The notes: generated from the sequence alone by a model not told the origin. A DNA stretch of 64,000 bases from Mesobacillus harenae (GCF_013343715.1 NZ_JABUNR010000004.1:240686-304685), one strand, 5' to 3'. Counted from the stretch's first letter, positions 1 through 8,124 are shown. Translations and numbers: made by a program.

Positions 1-17
1 TAAAGGGGGAAGGATCA

Positions 18-1877
18 ATGGAAGAGCATGCATCACTCACATCTCTCCTAATAGTCATTTTGGTCGCATTCATGACACCAATTTTACTGCATCGGTTTAA
101 ACTAAATTTTATACCGGTTGTGGTTGCAGAGATACTAGTGGGTTTAATTATAGGCAGCAGCGGGTTTGATATCGTACATGAGGATATGTGGCTAGAAACT
201 CTTTCTACTCTTGGTTTCATCTTTTTGATGTTCCTAAGTGGATTAGAGATAGATTTCAGCGCGTTTTCCGGATCGAAAAAACGGAAAACGCTGCCTAGTG
301 GCAAACTGGAACCCAATACCTTTCTGGTTTCCTCGGTTATATTCGTTGGTATTTTTATCATATCTCTGCTCCTTTCATATGCGTTTGTCTTATTAGGATT
401 CATAGAGAATATGTTTTTAATGACGTTAATCATTTCGACTATTTCCCTTGGGGTAGTTGTGCCGACTCTAAAGGAAGCTCAAATAATGAAATCTGGCATC
501 GGCCAGATTATCTTATTAGTAGCGGTTATTGCCGATTTGGCTACGATGATACTGCTCGCAGTATTTGTCTCTATTAATGATAAAGGTCAAGGGAACACAT
601 GGCTGCTGCTTATCTTGTTCGCTGCTGGAGTTGCCCTGTACTTTCTTGGACGACGATTTAAAAACAGGCAATTTATCGACACACTTTCAACAGGTACCAC
701 ACAAATCGGTACAAGGGCTGTATTTACGCTCATCATTGTACTAGTGGCTGTATCAGAGACAGTAGGGGCAGAAAACATCCTTGGAGCCTTCCTAGCTGGG
801 GTACTGGTTTCATTGCTTTCACCGAATCAGGAAATGATTCATAAGCTCGATTCCTTTGGTTATGGCTTTCTGATTCCAATTTTCTTTGTAATGGTCGGTG
901 TAGGGCTTGATATTTGGTCCTTATTAAGTGATCCAAAAATGTTAATTCTTATTCCATTATTGCTGTTGGCACTATTGCTATCAAAAGTCATTCCGGTATA
1001 CTTGCTGAAAATATGGTATGACACAAAAACGGTAATAGCATCTGGTTTCTTGCTAACATCAACGCTATCACTTGTTATTGCCGCTGCAACTATCGGAGAA
1101 AGAATGGAAGTTATCACTGCAGAAATGAGCGGTACGCTGATTCTTGTAGCTGTACTCTCCTGTGTTATAACTCCTGTGGTTTTCAAAAAGCTTTTCCCTA
1201 GGGAATTAACAGAAGAAAAGCAAATTAGGGTATCTTTTATTGGTGCAAACCAAATGACCCTCCCGGTATCCCGGGATTTAAAATCATCGTTATATGAGCC
1301 TGTTCTTTATCACACAAAACAGGAAAAATCTGAAAGACAAATAGCCAATTCCCTGTTTGAAATCATTGAGGTAGATGAATTTTCACCAGAGAAACTAGCT
1401 GATAAAGGCGCGTTTGACACAGATATAGTCGTTATTTCAACTGGCGATGAAGAGGCCAATGCTACTATCGCGATGGAAGCGAAACAAAGTGGGACTGAGC
1501 GAGTTATTGTCAGAGTGGAAAGTCCAGACCTTGAAGGAAATCTTAAAGAACAGGATATTGAGGTATTTTCCGTTCTTCTGTCGACAAATGCATTGCTGCG
1601 TGCAGTTATTGAGGCCCCAGCAGTGATTAACATCCTGACAAATCAGGATACGGCTTTATATGAAATACGTATGCTGAATGAACAATTTGCAGGAATGACG
1701 GTAAGGAGATTTCCATTTACAGGAGATGTAATATTTGTAAGGATTTTTAGAGGAAAGGACTCGATAGTTCCTCATGGGGAAACAGAGCTGCAAATAAACG
1801 ATCGATTAATTGTTACTGGAAGTAAAGAATATGTAGATGAACTTAAAAGAGAACTAGAATTCTGCGAATTTTGTTAA
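18..1877 (+). CDS. yjbQ: CPA2-family monovalent cation:proton antiporter (YjbQ-like)
   Basis: Probable membrane Na+/K+:H+ antiporter of the CPA2 family. Residues ~1-390 form about 12 hydrophobic segments of a Na+/H+ exchanger core. Residues ~400-510 resemble a TrkA-N/RCK nucleotide-binding fold, but a clear GxGxxG is missing (an FIGANQ stretch stands there). Residues ~535-610 resemble a TrkA-C ligand domain. The 619-residue length fits B. subtilis YjbQ (about 614). The ATG follows a GGGGGAAGG ribosome site. As in B. subtilis it lies upstream of fabI, but the thiamine genes found between them there are absent here. Family assignment is firm; ion specificity is not readable from sequence. Confidence 0.85.
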   Translation: MEEHASLTSLLIVILVAFMTPILLHRFKLNFIPVVVAEILVGLIIGSSGFDIVHEDMWLETLSTLGFIFLMFLSGLEIDFSAFSGSKKRKTLPSGKLEPNTFLVSSVIFVGIFIISLLLSYAFVLLGFIENMFLMTLIISTISLGVVVPTLKEAQIMKSGIGQIILLVAVIADLATMILLAVFVSINDKGQGNTWLLLILFAAGVALYFLGRRFKNRQFIDTLSTGTTQIGTRAVFTLIIVLVAVSETVGAENILGAFLAGVLVSLLSPNQEMIHKLDSFGYGFLIPIFFVMVGVGLDIWSLLSDPKMLILIPLLLLALLLSKVIPVYLLKIWYDTKTVIASGFLLTSTLSLVIAAATIGERMEVITAEMSGTLILVAVLSCVITPVVFKKLFPRELTEEKQIRVSFIGANQMTLPVSRDLKSSLYEPVLYHTKQEKSERQIANSLFEIIEVDEFSPEKLADKGAFDTDIVVISTGDEEANATIAMEAKQSGTERVIVRVESPDLEGNLKEQDIEVFSVLLSTNALLRAVIEAPAVINILTNQDTALYEIRMLNEQFAGMTVRRFPFTGDVIFVRIFRGKDSIVPHGETELQINDRLIVTGSKEYVDELKRELEFCEFC

Positions 1878-1886
1878 GAAAAAATA

Positions 1887-1967
1887 GAAAAGCGGAGGTG
1901 CCTCGAATAAGCCCGACAAGCGCTGGAGGGCTTGAAGGTGAAGTCGTTCTTTGACTTCATCAGCAAG
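1887..1967. repeat. Dispersed intergenic repeat, copy 1 (81 bp)
   Basis: This 81-bp segment recurs essentially identically at 2009-2089. It contains the internal inverted arms TGAAGTCGTTC and related TGACTTCATCAG, so it can fold. The complement reads CTCCAGCGC..., a start shared with the tandem repeats at 21.9 kb, so this is one dispersed family. It is not coding. Confidence 0.8.
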
Positions 1968-2008
1968 ACCGAAGCGACTCGAGGGGTTAGGCGCCGCAGC
2001 TAGACAAA

Positions 2009-2089
2009 GAAAAGCGGAGGTGCCTCGAATAAGCCCGACAAGCGCTGGAGGGCTTGAAGGTGAAGTCGTTCTTTGACTTCATCAGCAAG
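2009..2089. repeat. Dispersed intergenic repeat, copy 2 (81 bp)
   Basis: Second copy of the segment at 1887-1967, in the same orientation, separated by 41 bases. A degenerate, inverted relative lies at 59640-59702. Confidence 0.8.
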
Positions 2090-2242
2090 GCATCTACCTG
2101 AAGCAGCTTCTTTGCAGCCTTGCGACGCGGCTTTAGCCGTGGGAGCAGGACTCCCTGGCCGCTTTCTTTACTGATATATATGTGGCCTCGAGATGTTAAA
2201 AGCTAACGCTTTGCGCAAGATATTGTAAGGAACATATTCATG

Positions 2243-2373
2243 TTGACTAGCTAGGAGGCAAAGCTGGACATTCCTGAGGGCACTCAGCTGACTAAGATCT
2301 CTCCTGTCCGTGGCTAGTCAATTGCCATCCGTATCAAAAACCTTTTTAACAGGTTTTTGATACGGTTTTTTTT
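2243..2373 (+). ncRNA. Candidate structured RNA ending in an intrinsic terminator
   Basis: Nested complementary arms are visible: TTGACTAGC (2243-2251) with GCTAGTCAA (2313-2321), GGACA (2266-2270) with TGTCC (2305-2309), and CTGAG (2274-2278) with CTCAG (2283-2287). A strong intrinsic terminator follows directly. I see no ORF and cannot match it to a known riboswitch consensus. The 5' end and promoter are uncertain. It could be a small RNA, the 3' end of the upstream transcript, or remnant repeat DNA. Confidence 0.35.
2329..2373 (+). terminator. Intrinsic terminator upstream of fabI
   Basis: A 14-bp perfect stem, CCGTATCAAAAACC (2329-2342) with GGTTTTTGATACGG (2352-2365), is followed by eight T. 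It insulates fabI from upstream transcription. Confidence 0.9.
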
Positions 2374-2379
2374 ATATGC

Positions 2380-2408
2380 TTCACATTCAATAGATTATAA
2401 GGTAGAAT
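2380..2408 (+). promoter_or_regulatory. fabI sigma-A promoter
   Basis: TTCACA (2380-2385), 17-base spacer, TAGAAT (2403-2408). The -10 abuts the FapR-like operator. Confidence 0.7.
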
Positions 2409-2424
2409 TAGCACTAGGTACTAA
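2408..2424. promoter_or_regulatory. FapR operator of fabI
   Basis: The 17-bp sequence TTAGCACTAGGTACTAA (complement TTAGTACCTAGTGCTAA) matches the known FapR consensus for fatty-acid biosynthesis genes. It overlaps the end of the -10 box and the start site, which fits repression relieved by malonyl-CoA. Confidence 0.8.
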
Positions 2425-2451
2425 TAACTTGTATTAGCAGGAGGAATAATA

Positions 2452-3219
2452 ATGACTCTTTCATTAGATGGTAAAAAGTTTGTTGTTATGGGAGTAGCTA
2501 ATAAACGCAGCATTGCTTGGGGTATAGCAAAATCACTGCACGATGCTGGAGCTGAACTGATTTTTACATACGCAGGAGAAAGACTGGAAAAAAACGTACG
2601 TGATCTCGCGGAATCTCTTAATGAAGAATACAGGGTTCTCCCATGCGATGTTACGGCCGATGAAGAGGTTGCGAAATGTTTTGCTGCCATTCGTCAGGAG
2701 GTTGGAACGATTCACGGAGTCGCCCATTGTATAGCCTTCGCAAATAAAGAAGAGTTACAGGGAGATTATTTAAATGTGACACGGGATGGTTTCCTAATGG
2801 CTCATAATATTAGCTCTTATTCATTAACAGCTGTGGCAAAAGAAGCGAAGGAATTAATGACAGAAGGCGGCAGCATTGTTACATTAACTTATCTTGGCGG
2901 AGAACGTGTTATTCAAAACTATAATATAATGGGCGTCGCCAAGGCATCTCTAGATGCAAGCGTAAAATATTTGGCCAAAGATCTTGGTAAAAACGGGATT
3001 CGTGTAAATTCGATTTCGGCTGGACCTATTAGAACACTTTCAGCTAAAGGAGTGGGCGATTTTAATGCCATTCTCCGTGAAATTGAAGAAAGGTCTCCAC
3101 TTCAAAGAACAACTACACCAGAAGAAGTGGGCGACACTGCTTTATTCTTATTCAGCGAGCTCTCTCGCGGGATCACAGGCGAAAATATTCATGTAGATTC
3201 CGGATACCATATCCTCTAA
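2452..3219 (+). CDS. fabI: Enoyl-[acyl-carrier-protein] reductase [NADH] FabI
   Basis: Reduces trans-2-enoyl-ACP to acyl-ACP in type II fatty-acid synthesis. The 255-residue protein has the FabI Rossmann start (VVMGVANKRSIAWGIA) and the Y-x6-K catalytic pair in the YNIMGVAK segment near residue 160, which separates FabI from ordinary SDRs. The ATG follows AGGAGG. A FapR operator overlaps its promoter and a terminator follows the stop, so it is probably monocistronic. Its position before cotO matches B. subtilis yjbW (fabI). Confidence 0.97.
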   Translation: MTLSLDGKKFVVMGVANKRSIAWGIAKSLHDAGAELIFTYAGERLEKNVRDLAESLNEEYRVLPCDVTADEEVAKCFAAIRQEVGTIHGVAHCIAFANKEELQGDYLNVTRDGFLMAHNISSYSLTAVAKEAKELMTEGGSIVTLTYLGGERVIQNYNIMGVAKASLDASVKYLAKDLGKNGIRVNSISAGPIRTLSAKGVGDFNAILREIEERSPLQRTTTPEEVGDTALFLFSELSRGITGENIHVDSGYHIL

Positions 3220-3238
3220 AAAATAGTTAAGAACAGAA

Positions 3239-3266
3239 GCCACAGAATAAATGCTGTGGCTTTTTT
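3239..3266 (+). terminator. fabI terminator
   Basis: GCCACAG (3239-3245) pairs with CTGTGGC (3254-3260), followed by six T. Confidence 0.9.
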
Positions 3267-3329
3267 GAAGTTGAGTCTGATTTCTACGTTTTAGATTACA
3301 TAGTGCTTGTCTGTAATCCAAGGCACAGT

Positions 3330-3430
3330 TTAGTTAACTCCTCCAAATGATAATTCAACATTGAGTAGCTTCCTCGCTATTTCACTCTTCCTGTTTCCTT
3401 TACCTCAATTTGCTGTGTTGAGTCCACACT
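3330..3430. repeat. Degenerate copy of the dispersed repeat
   Basis: The 3220-3578 gap has no ORF. Part of it resembles the unit at 21.9 kb: a run of ATGATAA...TCAACAT, then a CTTCC...GTTTCCTTTA stretch, then CTCAA...GTCC. It looks like an old, diverged copy. Confidence 0.45.
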
Positions 3431-3517
3431 GAATAATCGGTTGCTTGTGCTTTCTTATTTGAAAAAGGCCAAGTTTAGTAGGCTCAAACCTAATCCGGAC
3501 AGCTTCTAAAACCGGAA

Positions 3518-3545
3518 ACGAAAAAGCCTCCCATGCATACATATA
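3518..3545 (+). promoter_or_regulatory. Probable sigma-K promoter of cotO
   Basis: AC (3518-3519), 16 bases, then CATACATATA (3536-3545). This is close to the sigma-K pattern AC-N16-CATANNNTA, one base out of register in the last TA. Confidence 0.45.
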
Positions 3546-3578
3546 GATTGTGTAAAATGTTTTTGGAGGTGATAGGGT

Positions 3579-4148
3579 TTGTCCAATCGTAATTTAAGTA
3601 AACAACCGTTGTTATATATACATCAGCCCGAGCTTAGAAAACCCCAGGCAAAGATGCAGGAAGCGTATTCAACCAGAAAAGACAATAACATTGCTTATGA
3701 GGAAGATGTCCAGACTGAACCTAAGTTAGAAACGGCTACTCCAGTGGATGATCTTGATCTAGATATGTCAGAACGAGAAACAGATCAGACTGCCCAAGAA
3801 AATAATAATTTTTTGGAACTAAAAGCAGATCCAATTGGAAATCCAGATGCTTCTGGGGAATTAGAGGCTGACGTTTCTCCGTTTACAACATCCAAGCAAG
3901 GAAGGTATGCCTTTAAAAAAGTTAAAAGCTTTAAAGAAATGGATATTAATGAGAGACTTGTATATTTAGCGAAATTCCCTAAACAGCTTCCGCCGGTGCC
4001 CTGCTTATTTATTACGGAAGAAACAGCGTATAAAGGCTACCTTAAAACAGTGGAAGAGGACGAAGTTCAAATTGTTCTATCAAATAAAAAGCCCGTTTCT
4101 ATTCCGTTAAACCTACTAAAGGAAGTAAAGATGGCGGGTTATATGTAA
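3579..4148 (+). CDS. cotO: Spore coat protein CotO (YjbX)
   Basis: Morphogenetic spore coat protein made late in the mother cell. The 189-residue protein has a charged, low-complexity N-terminal half and a conserved C-terminal block (about residues 130-189) with PKQLPPVPCLFIT and SIPLNLLKEV segments typical of CotO. It starts at TTG, chosen because GGAGGTGAT lies seven bases upstream. It sits between fabI and a CotY/Z gene, as yjbX does in B. subtilis. It converges on the coat gene and shares a two-way terminator with it. Confidence 0.85.
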   Translation: MSNRNLSKQPLLYIHQPELRKPQAKMQEAYSTRKDNNIAYEEDVQTEPKLETATPVDDLDLDMSERETDQTAQENNNFLELKADPIGNPDASGELEADVSPFTTSKQGRYAFKKVKSFKEMDINERLVYLAKFPKQLPPVPCLFITEETAYKGYLKTVEEDEVQIVLSNKKPVSIPLNLLKEVKMAGYM

Positions 4149-4151
4149 AAA

Positions 4152-4176
4152 AGCCGGCCGTTTAGCGGCCGGCTTA
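4152..4176. terminator. Bidirectional terminator between cotO and the coat gene
   Basis: AGCCGGCCG (4152-4160) pairs with CGGCCGGCT (4166-4174). The A run on the left serves the minus strand; the plus-strand T tract is short. Confidence 0.7.
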
Positions 4177-4191
4177 ATTCGCGAATAAGAA

Positions 4192-4719
4192 TTAATCTTC
4201 ACAGATGCCTAAGTCGCAGTCAGTTATACATTGAACTGCACAGAAGCAACTAAGGTCTACAGTGATACAGTCTTCACTGGCAGCAAAACGCGTAGCTTCA
4301 CAAACCTTGCCAAGATTAATTCCGCCTTTGTCACCAACAAGGTCAACTGGCTTGAATTTGTTTTGGTTTGAACCTTCTTGTTTCTTAAGCGGAACTAACA
4401 CACGAAGTGTAGCACAGCAATTATCAAAGATTTCCTCTACCCGGAAAAAGATTGAAACGCATGCGTCTTCATTACCGGTAAAGAATGCATGAAATGGAGA
4501 ACCGTCCTTTGTTTTTAAAACAAATACACGTGTATCAGCATTTATCCTTTTAGCCGGGTTTACTAGAGCTCCCATTGGCTCCATGAAGCAGTTTGTAGGG
4601 CAATCGCAATCATCGTCTGTAGCAGCATCTTGGATATCCTTGATAGCGCGCAATACTTGGCATACGCAATTTTCATCATCGCTAAATCCGCCAAAAAGAT
4701 CATTATTTCCACAACCCAT
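4192..4719 (-). CDS. cotZ: Cysteine-rich spore coat protein, CotY/CotZ (ExsY) family
   Basis: Structural protein of the outer spore coat or crust. The 175-residue protein has 16 cysteines, clustered at both ends (MGCG..., CVCQVL, CDCPTNC; CFCAVQC near the C-terminus), as expected of self-assembling CotY/CotZ/ExsY proteins. GGAGGAAT precedes the ATG on the minus strand. B. subtilis has cotZ-cotY-cotX-cotW-cotV here; only one member is present. CotY and CotZ cannot be told apart securely from sequence alone, so the symbol rests on position. Confidence 0.85.
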   Translation of the reverse strand: MGCGNNDLFGGFSDDENCVCQVLRAIKDIQDAATDDDCDCPTNCFMEPMGALVNPAKRINADTRVFVLKTKDGSPFHAFFTGNEDACVSIFFRVEEIFDNCCATLRVLVPLKKQEGSNQNKFKPVDLVGDKGGINLGKVCEATRFAASEDCITVDLSCFCAVQCITDCDLGICED

Positions 4720-4849
4720 TATTATTCCTCCTTCTGATTTCTAGGTATTTACATTACTAACATATTGCTTTATAGGGTTTTGGGTTACGGACAAACGCCT
4801 GTTTTTATCAAAATTGGGCGAAATTTTATCAGTGCGGGAGGGTTAACCC

Positions 4850-5206
4850 ATGGAAGTTAATTTTCTTTTGCTTTTAATGTTTTCATTTGCAAGTTTCAGG
4901 CTGACGCGGCTTCTAATATATGACCGAATAACCGAATTTATAAGAAAACCCTTTCTTGATGAAATACACGAACAAAACCAGGCAGGAGAAGTAGAGGTCT
5001 TCCTCTCGCCAAAACAGGCGCCCATAAGGGGATTCCTAGGAGAATTGCTGACATGCTATTGGTGCACAGGTTTTTGGGTGTCTTTAGGGCTTTTCTTAAT
5101 TTATTACTTATGGCCTTGGTTGGCTGAACCTCTACTTGTAATCCTTGCTGTTTCTGGTATGGCTGGATTAATTGAAACATTTGTTCAAAAGAATTTAACT
5201 GATTAG
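4850..5206 (+). CDS. yjcA: DUF1360 sporulation membrane protein YjcA
   Basis: The 118-residue protein has an N-terminal hydrophobic segment, a central hydrophilic part, a CYWCTGFW motif near residue 70 and two further membrane segments. This is the DUF1360/YjcA pattern. The biochemical role is unknown; B. subtilis yjcA is sporulation-linked. GGGAGGG precedes the ATG. Its place after the coat gene matches B. subtilis. Confidence 0.8.
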   Translation: MEVNFLLLLMFSFASFRLTRLLIYDRITEFIRKPFLDEIHEQNQAGEVEVFLSPKQAPIRGFLGELLTCYWCTGFWVSLGLFLIYYLWPWLAEPLLVILAVSGMAGLIETFVQKNLTD

Positions 5207-5230
5207 CTGTCAATCAGGGCAAATGGATAC

Positions 5231-5257
5231 ACAAGCCATATAGACCAGCATATTTTA
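5231..5257 (+). promoter_or_regulatory. Sigma-K type promoter of the 41-residue ORF
   Basis: AC (5231-5232), exactly 16 bases, then CATATTTTA (5249-5257), a full match to the sigma-K pattern AC-N16-CATANNNTA. Confidence 0.55.
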
Positions 5258-5293
5258 AAGTAACTGAAGTATTACTCGCTTGGAGGAGCAGCT

Positions 5294-5419
5294 ATGAATG
5301 AAAAAAATTTTTCAAAGTTAAAAAAGCAAAAAGATCTGTTATCGGGAACTAAAACGAAAAAGAAAAAAGGCTGCGGCTGCGGAAAAAAAAGAAAAGTTAT
5401 TAAAAAAACTGCTGAATAA
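5294..5419 (+). CDS. Small lysine-rich GCGC protein, possibly spore-associated
   Basis: A 41-residue ORF with GGAGGAGC seven bases upstream of the ATG. It is very basic (about 17 Lys/Arg) and carries a central GCGCG motif flanked by lysine runs. A terminator overlaps its stop codon and a sigma-K type promoter lies upstream, so it is a free-standing transcription unit. I do not recognise a family. The promoter and coat-gene setting suggest expression in the late mother cell; that is inference. Confidence 0.6.
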   Translation: MNEKNFSKLKKQKDLLSGTKTKKKKGCGCGKKRKVIKKTAE

Positions 5420-5431
5420 GGCAGTTTTTTT
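5405..5431 (+). terminator. Terminator overlapping the 41-residue ORF stop
   Basis: AAACTGC (5406-5412) pairs with GCAGTTT (5421-5427) and runs into seven T. Confidence 0.8.
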
Positions 5432-5544
5432 GTTGCGAAAAATAATTTCCACTAATTGGATTGATAAATCCTAGTAATCAATTCATAAATGGCAGCAGAG
5501 AGGTGGAAAATAACTTAGAGATTCTACATAGGAAGGAATTATTT

Positions 5545-6030
5545 ATGCATATGACATCAATTGGTATAAGGGTCTTAGTAATTTTCTGCATATTCGTTGG
5601 GCTATCAGGCTGCAATCAAGAACAAAGATCAGCAGAAAGCCGCTACTCACTATTACAAACGACTAATCCCGACCCGGCAATAATGGAATCGCAGGATCTA
5701 AAAAAGAGCAATATTGGAGCCAAAGTAAAAGAAGAGGTTTTATCACTCGAGGAAGTTTATGATGTTGCAATTGTTAAAGGGAAGCAGGACATTCTGGTTG
5801 CTTACAAAGTCAAACATCTGCAGCGATTTCGCATGAAAAAAATTGAAGGAAGAATTACCAAGCTTCTTGAAAAAAATCATCCAAAGGAAAACTTTACTGT
5901 ATCCAGTGACTATAAGATTTTTCTGGAGGCTGTTGAGCTAAAAGAATATATGGATGAACCGGACTATTCGGAAGCAAAAGCAGAAAAAAAATTACAGCAT
6001 ATTATCAAACTCAAAAATGAACTCACTTAG
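5545..6030 (+). CDS. YhcN/YlaJ-family sporulation lipoprotein
   Basis: Probable lipoprotein of the spore inner membrane. I start it at ATG 5545 because GGAAGGA lies just upstream and the signal peptide (about residues 1-17) then ends in an LSGC lipobox. An upstream in-frame ATG at 5461 would bury the signal. The mature part (~140 residues) resembles YhcN/YlaJ proteins: an EEVLSLEEVYDVAIVKG stretch followed by a charged helix and a KKIEGRITKLLEK segment. It lies 14 bases upstream of spoVAC and is probably co-transcribed. Such lipoproteins accompany spoVA-type germination loci. Confidence 0.7.
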   Translation: MHMTSIGIRVLVIFCIFVGLSGCNQEQRSAESRYSLLQTTNPDPAIMESQDLKKSNIGAKVKEEVLSLEEVYDVAIVKGKQDILVAYKVKHLQRFRMKKIEGRITKLLEKNHPKENFTVSSDYKIFLEAVELKEYMDEPDYSEAKAEKKLQHIIKLKNELT

Positions 6031-6044
6031 AAAGGAGAAGTCCA

Positions 6045-6515
6045 ATGGGGAAGACTAAAAAGACACCTGAACAGAAAAGTTATCAAAAACTTGAAAAAAA
6101 GCATGAGTTAAAGAGACCCGTAGGCATGAATTGTCTTAAGGCCTTTTTGGTTGGAGGTCTTATCTGTACGATTGGACAGGTCCTTACCTATTTTTATATT
6201 TATTATTTCAATTTCACTGAGGCGACAGCTGGAAATCCTACTGTAGCTACCCTAATTTTCTTTGCAATGCTGCTGACAGGGTTCGGTGTTTATGATCATA
6301 TTGGACAGTTTGCCGGTGCCGGAAGTGCGGTCCCGGTGACCGGCTTTGGAAATGCAGTTATTTCTGCTTCCATCGAGCACCGTTCTGAAGGCTTCGTCCT
6401 TGGTGTGGGCGGTAATATGTTTAAACTGGCAGGTACAGTCGTCTTGTTTGGAGTGTTTGCTGCTTTCGTTGTGGCTTTAATTCGTACACTTTTATCAATG
6501 TGGGGGGTCATCTAA
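6045..6515 (+). CDS. spoVAC: Stage V sporulation protein AC (SpoVAC)
   Basis: Subunit of the spore inner-membrane channel for dipicolinic acid (DPA); the B. subtilis homologue behaves as a mechanosensitive channel. The 156-residue protein has a lysine-rich N-terminus (~40 residues) and three to four hydrophobic segments with the conserved HIGQFAGAGSAVPVTGFGN block near residues 85-105. AAAGGAG precedes the ATG. Its stop directly abuts the spoVAD start. Confidence 0.93.
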   Translation: MGKTKKTPEQKSYQKLEKKHELKRPVGMNCLKAFLVGGLICTIGQVLTYFYIYYFNFTEATAGNPTVATLIFFAMLLTGFGVYDHIGQFAGAGSAVPVTGFGNAVISASIEHRSEGFVLGVGGNMFKLAGTVVLFGVFAAFVVALIRTLLSMWGVI

Positions 6516-7532
6516 ATGTTGAAAGGAAAGCAATCATGGGTTTTTCCAAAACGGCCGGCTATCGTTTCAACAGGGGTCACCGGAGGGCCATTTGAAGCAA
6601 AAGGAAAACTGGCCGAAGACTTTGATATCCTTCACGAAGACCTGACGATGGGTAAACAATCCTTCGAAAAGGCACATTGCCTATTACTTGAGGAAGCAAT
6701 TGAAATCGCCATCGAAAAAGGAGAAGCGAAGAAGGAAGATATTCAGTTTATGATAGCCGGGGATTTAATTAATCAGATCACTCCTTCGAGCTTTGCAGCC
6801 AGAAAGATGGAGATCCCATATTTCGGTATATTTGGTGCTTGCTCAACTTCAATGGAGGGATTGGCACTTGCCTCTTTTATTATTAATTATGGGGGAGCAA
6901 AAAAGGTTGTTACGGCCGCATCGAGTCACAATGCAGCTGTTGAAAAACAATTCCGATATCCAACCGAGTATGGCGGCCAAAAGCCACCTACAGCACAATG
7001 GACAGTGACAGGGGCTGGTGCGGCGGTAGTCACTGAAAATTCGGGGCAAAAAGGCCTGCCTGTTACTACATCTGCAACAATTGGAAAGGTCATTGATATG
7101 GGGTTGTCTGACCCATTTAATATGGGTGGAGCTATGGCTCCAGCTGCGGCCGATACAATTTTGGCCCACTTTAACGATATGGATTTAGACCCCTCTTATT
7201 ACGATCTGATCGTGACAGGGGATTTGGGTAAGATTGGTCAGGAAACAACCTATGAGTTGTTGAAAAATGCTGGTTTAGCACTTGAAAGAGAAGCTTTTAA
7301 AGATTGCGGGCTGATGATTTATAAGGAAGATCAGCCTGTTCAATCAGGCGGAAGCGGAGCGGGGTGTTCAGCAACAGTTGTATATGGCCATTTGATTAAT
7401 GAGATGAAGCGAGGAACTTATAAAAAAATACTTATGGTTGCTACAGGGGCTTTGTTGTCGCCGTTATCCTTCCAGCAAAAAGAAACCATTCCTTGTGTTG
7501 CCCATGCTGTCGCAATTGAAATACAAGATTAA
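6516..7532 (+). CDS. spoVAD: Stage V sporulation protein AD (SpoVAD)
   Basis: DPA-binding, thiolase-like peripheral subunit of the SpoVA channel. The 338-residue length is normal. It keeps the beta-ketoacyl synthase III-like fold seen in the family: PAIVSTGVTGG near the start, FGIFGACSTSMEGLALA around residues 108-124 and QSGGSGAGCSA around 275-285. The ATG begins immediately after the spoVAC stop, behind a GGGGGG stretch, which indicates translational coupling. Confidence 0.95.
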   Translation: MLKGKQSWVFPKRPAIVSTGVTGGPFEAKGKLAEDFDILHEDLTMGKQSFEKAHCLLLEEAIEIAIEKGEAKKEDIQFMIAGDLINQITPSSFAARKMEIPYFGIFGACSTSMEGLALASFIINYGGAKKVVTAASSHNAAVEKQFRYPTEYGGQKPPTAQWTVTGAGAAVVTENSGQKGLPVTTSATIGKVIDMGLSDPFNMGGAMAPAAADTILAHFNDMDLDPSYYDLIVTGDLGKIGQETTYELLKNAGLALEREAFKDCGLMIYKEDQPVQSGGSGAGCSATVVYGHLINEMKRGTYKKILMVATGALLSPLSFQQKETIPCVAHAVAIEIQD

Positions 7533-7551
7533 ATTACTGGAGGGATTTTAA

Positions 7552-7908
7552 ATGCTTGCAATGTTTTTTTGGGCCTTTGTTGTTGGTGGGGCGATTTGCG
7601 TGATTGGCCAGCTTCTTCTAGATGTTGGTAAGTTAACCCCAGGTCATACGTTAAGCACTCTTGTGGTAGCAGGAGCAATTCTTGATGGCCTAGGGCTCTA
7701 TGAACCGTTAATCGATTTCGCGGGAGCGGGCGCTACAGTACCTATTACAAGCTTCGGCAATTCATTAGTCCATGGCGCCCTGCAGGAAGCAGAAAAGCAC
7801 GGACTTGTTGGAGTTTTGACCGGAATGTTTGAAGTAACAAGCTCAGGTATTTCGGCAGCAATTCTGTTTGGGTTTATCGGAGCTCTAATCTTTAAACCTA
7901 AAGGGTAA
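7552..7908 (+). CDS. spoVAE: Stage V sporulation protein AE (SpoVAEb type)
   Basis: Membrane subunit of the SpoVA DPA channel. The 118-residue protein has three to four hydrophobic segments and the family block [22 protein letters not shown] at about residues 61-82 (split here by conservative changes). TGGAGGG precedes the ATG, 19 bases after spoVAD. This is the last gene of the operon. The AA, AB, AEa and AF subunits of the full spoVA operon are absent here. Confidence 0.92.
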   Translation: MLAMFFWAFVVGGAICVIGQLLLDVGKLTPGHTLSTLVVAGAILDGLGLYEPLIDFAGAGATVPITSFGNSLVHGALQEAEKHGLVGVLTGMFEVTSSGISAAILFGFIGALIFKPKG

Positions 7909-7944
7909 TCACATCGGTAAATAGAAAATTGCTGCTGATAAAGT

Positions 7945-7975
7945 AGGCTGTTTAATAAACGGTCTTCTTTTTTTT
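7945..7975 (+). terminator. spoVA operon terminator
   Basis: GGCTGTTT pairs, with two G-U pairs, with AAACGGTC across a three-base loop, followed by TTC and eight T. Confidence 0.65.
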
Positions 7976-8048
7976 GCTCATTCTATATTATCATTTGTAA
8001 GAAAGCGCTTTCTTTTATATAATGAAGTTAGAATTTTTAGACTAATAG

Positions 8049-8076
8049 TTGAATAATTTCCAAAAAAGAGTATACT
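8049..8076 (+). promoter_or_regulatory. Promoter of the acyl-CoA catabolic island
   Basis: TTGAAT (8049-8054), 16-base spacer, TATACT (8071-8076). The TetR-type operator begins 16 bases after the -10. Confidence 0.7.
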
Positions 8077-8091
8077 AGAAATTGATACACA

Positions 8092-8107
8092 TACTGACCG
8101 GTTAGTA
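8092..8107. promoter_or_regulatory. TetR-type operator 1
   Basis: TACTGACCGGTTAGTA is a 16-bp near-perfect palindrome just downstream of the likely start site. A matching site lies at 12519-12536, before the second half of the island. The regulator encoded between them (11890-12456) is the obvious ligand. Confidence 0.7.
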
Positions 8108-8124
8108 AGGGAGGGGGAAAGAAT

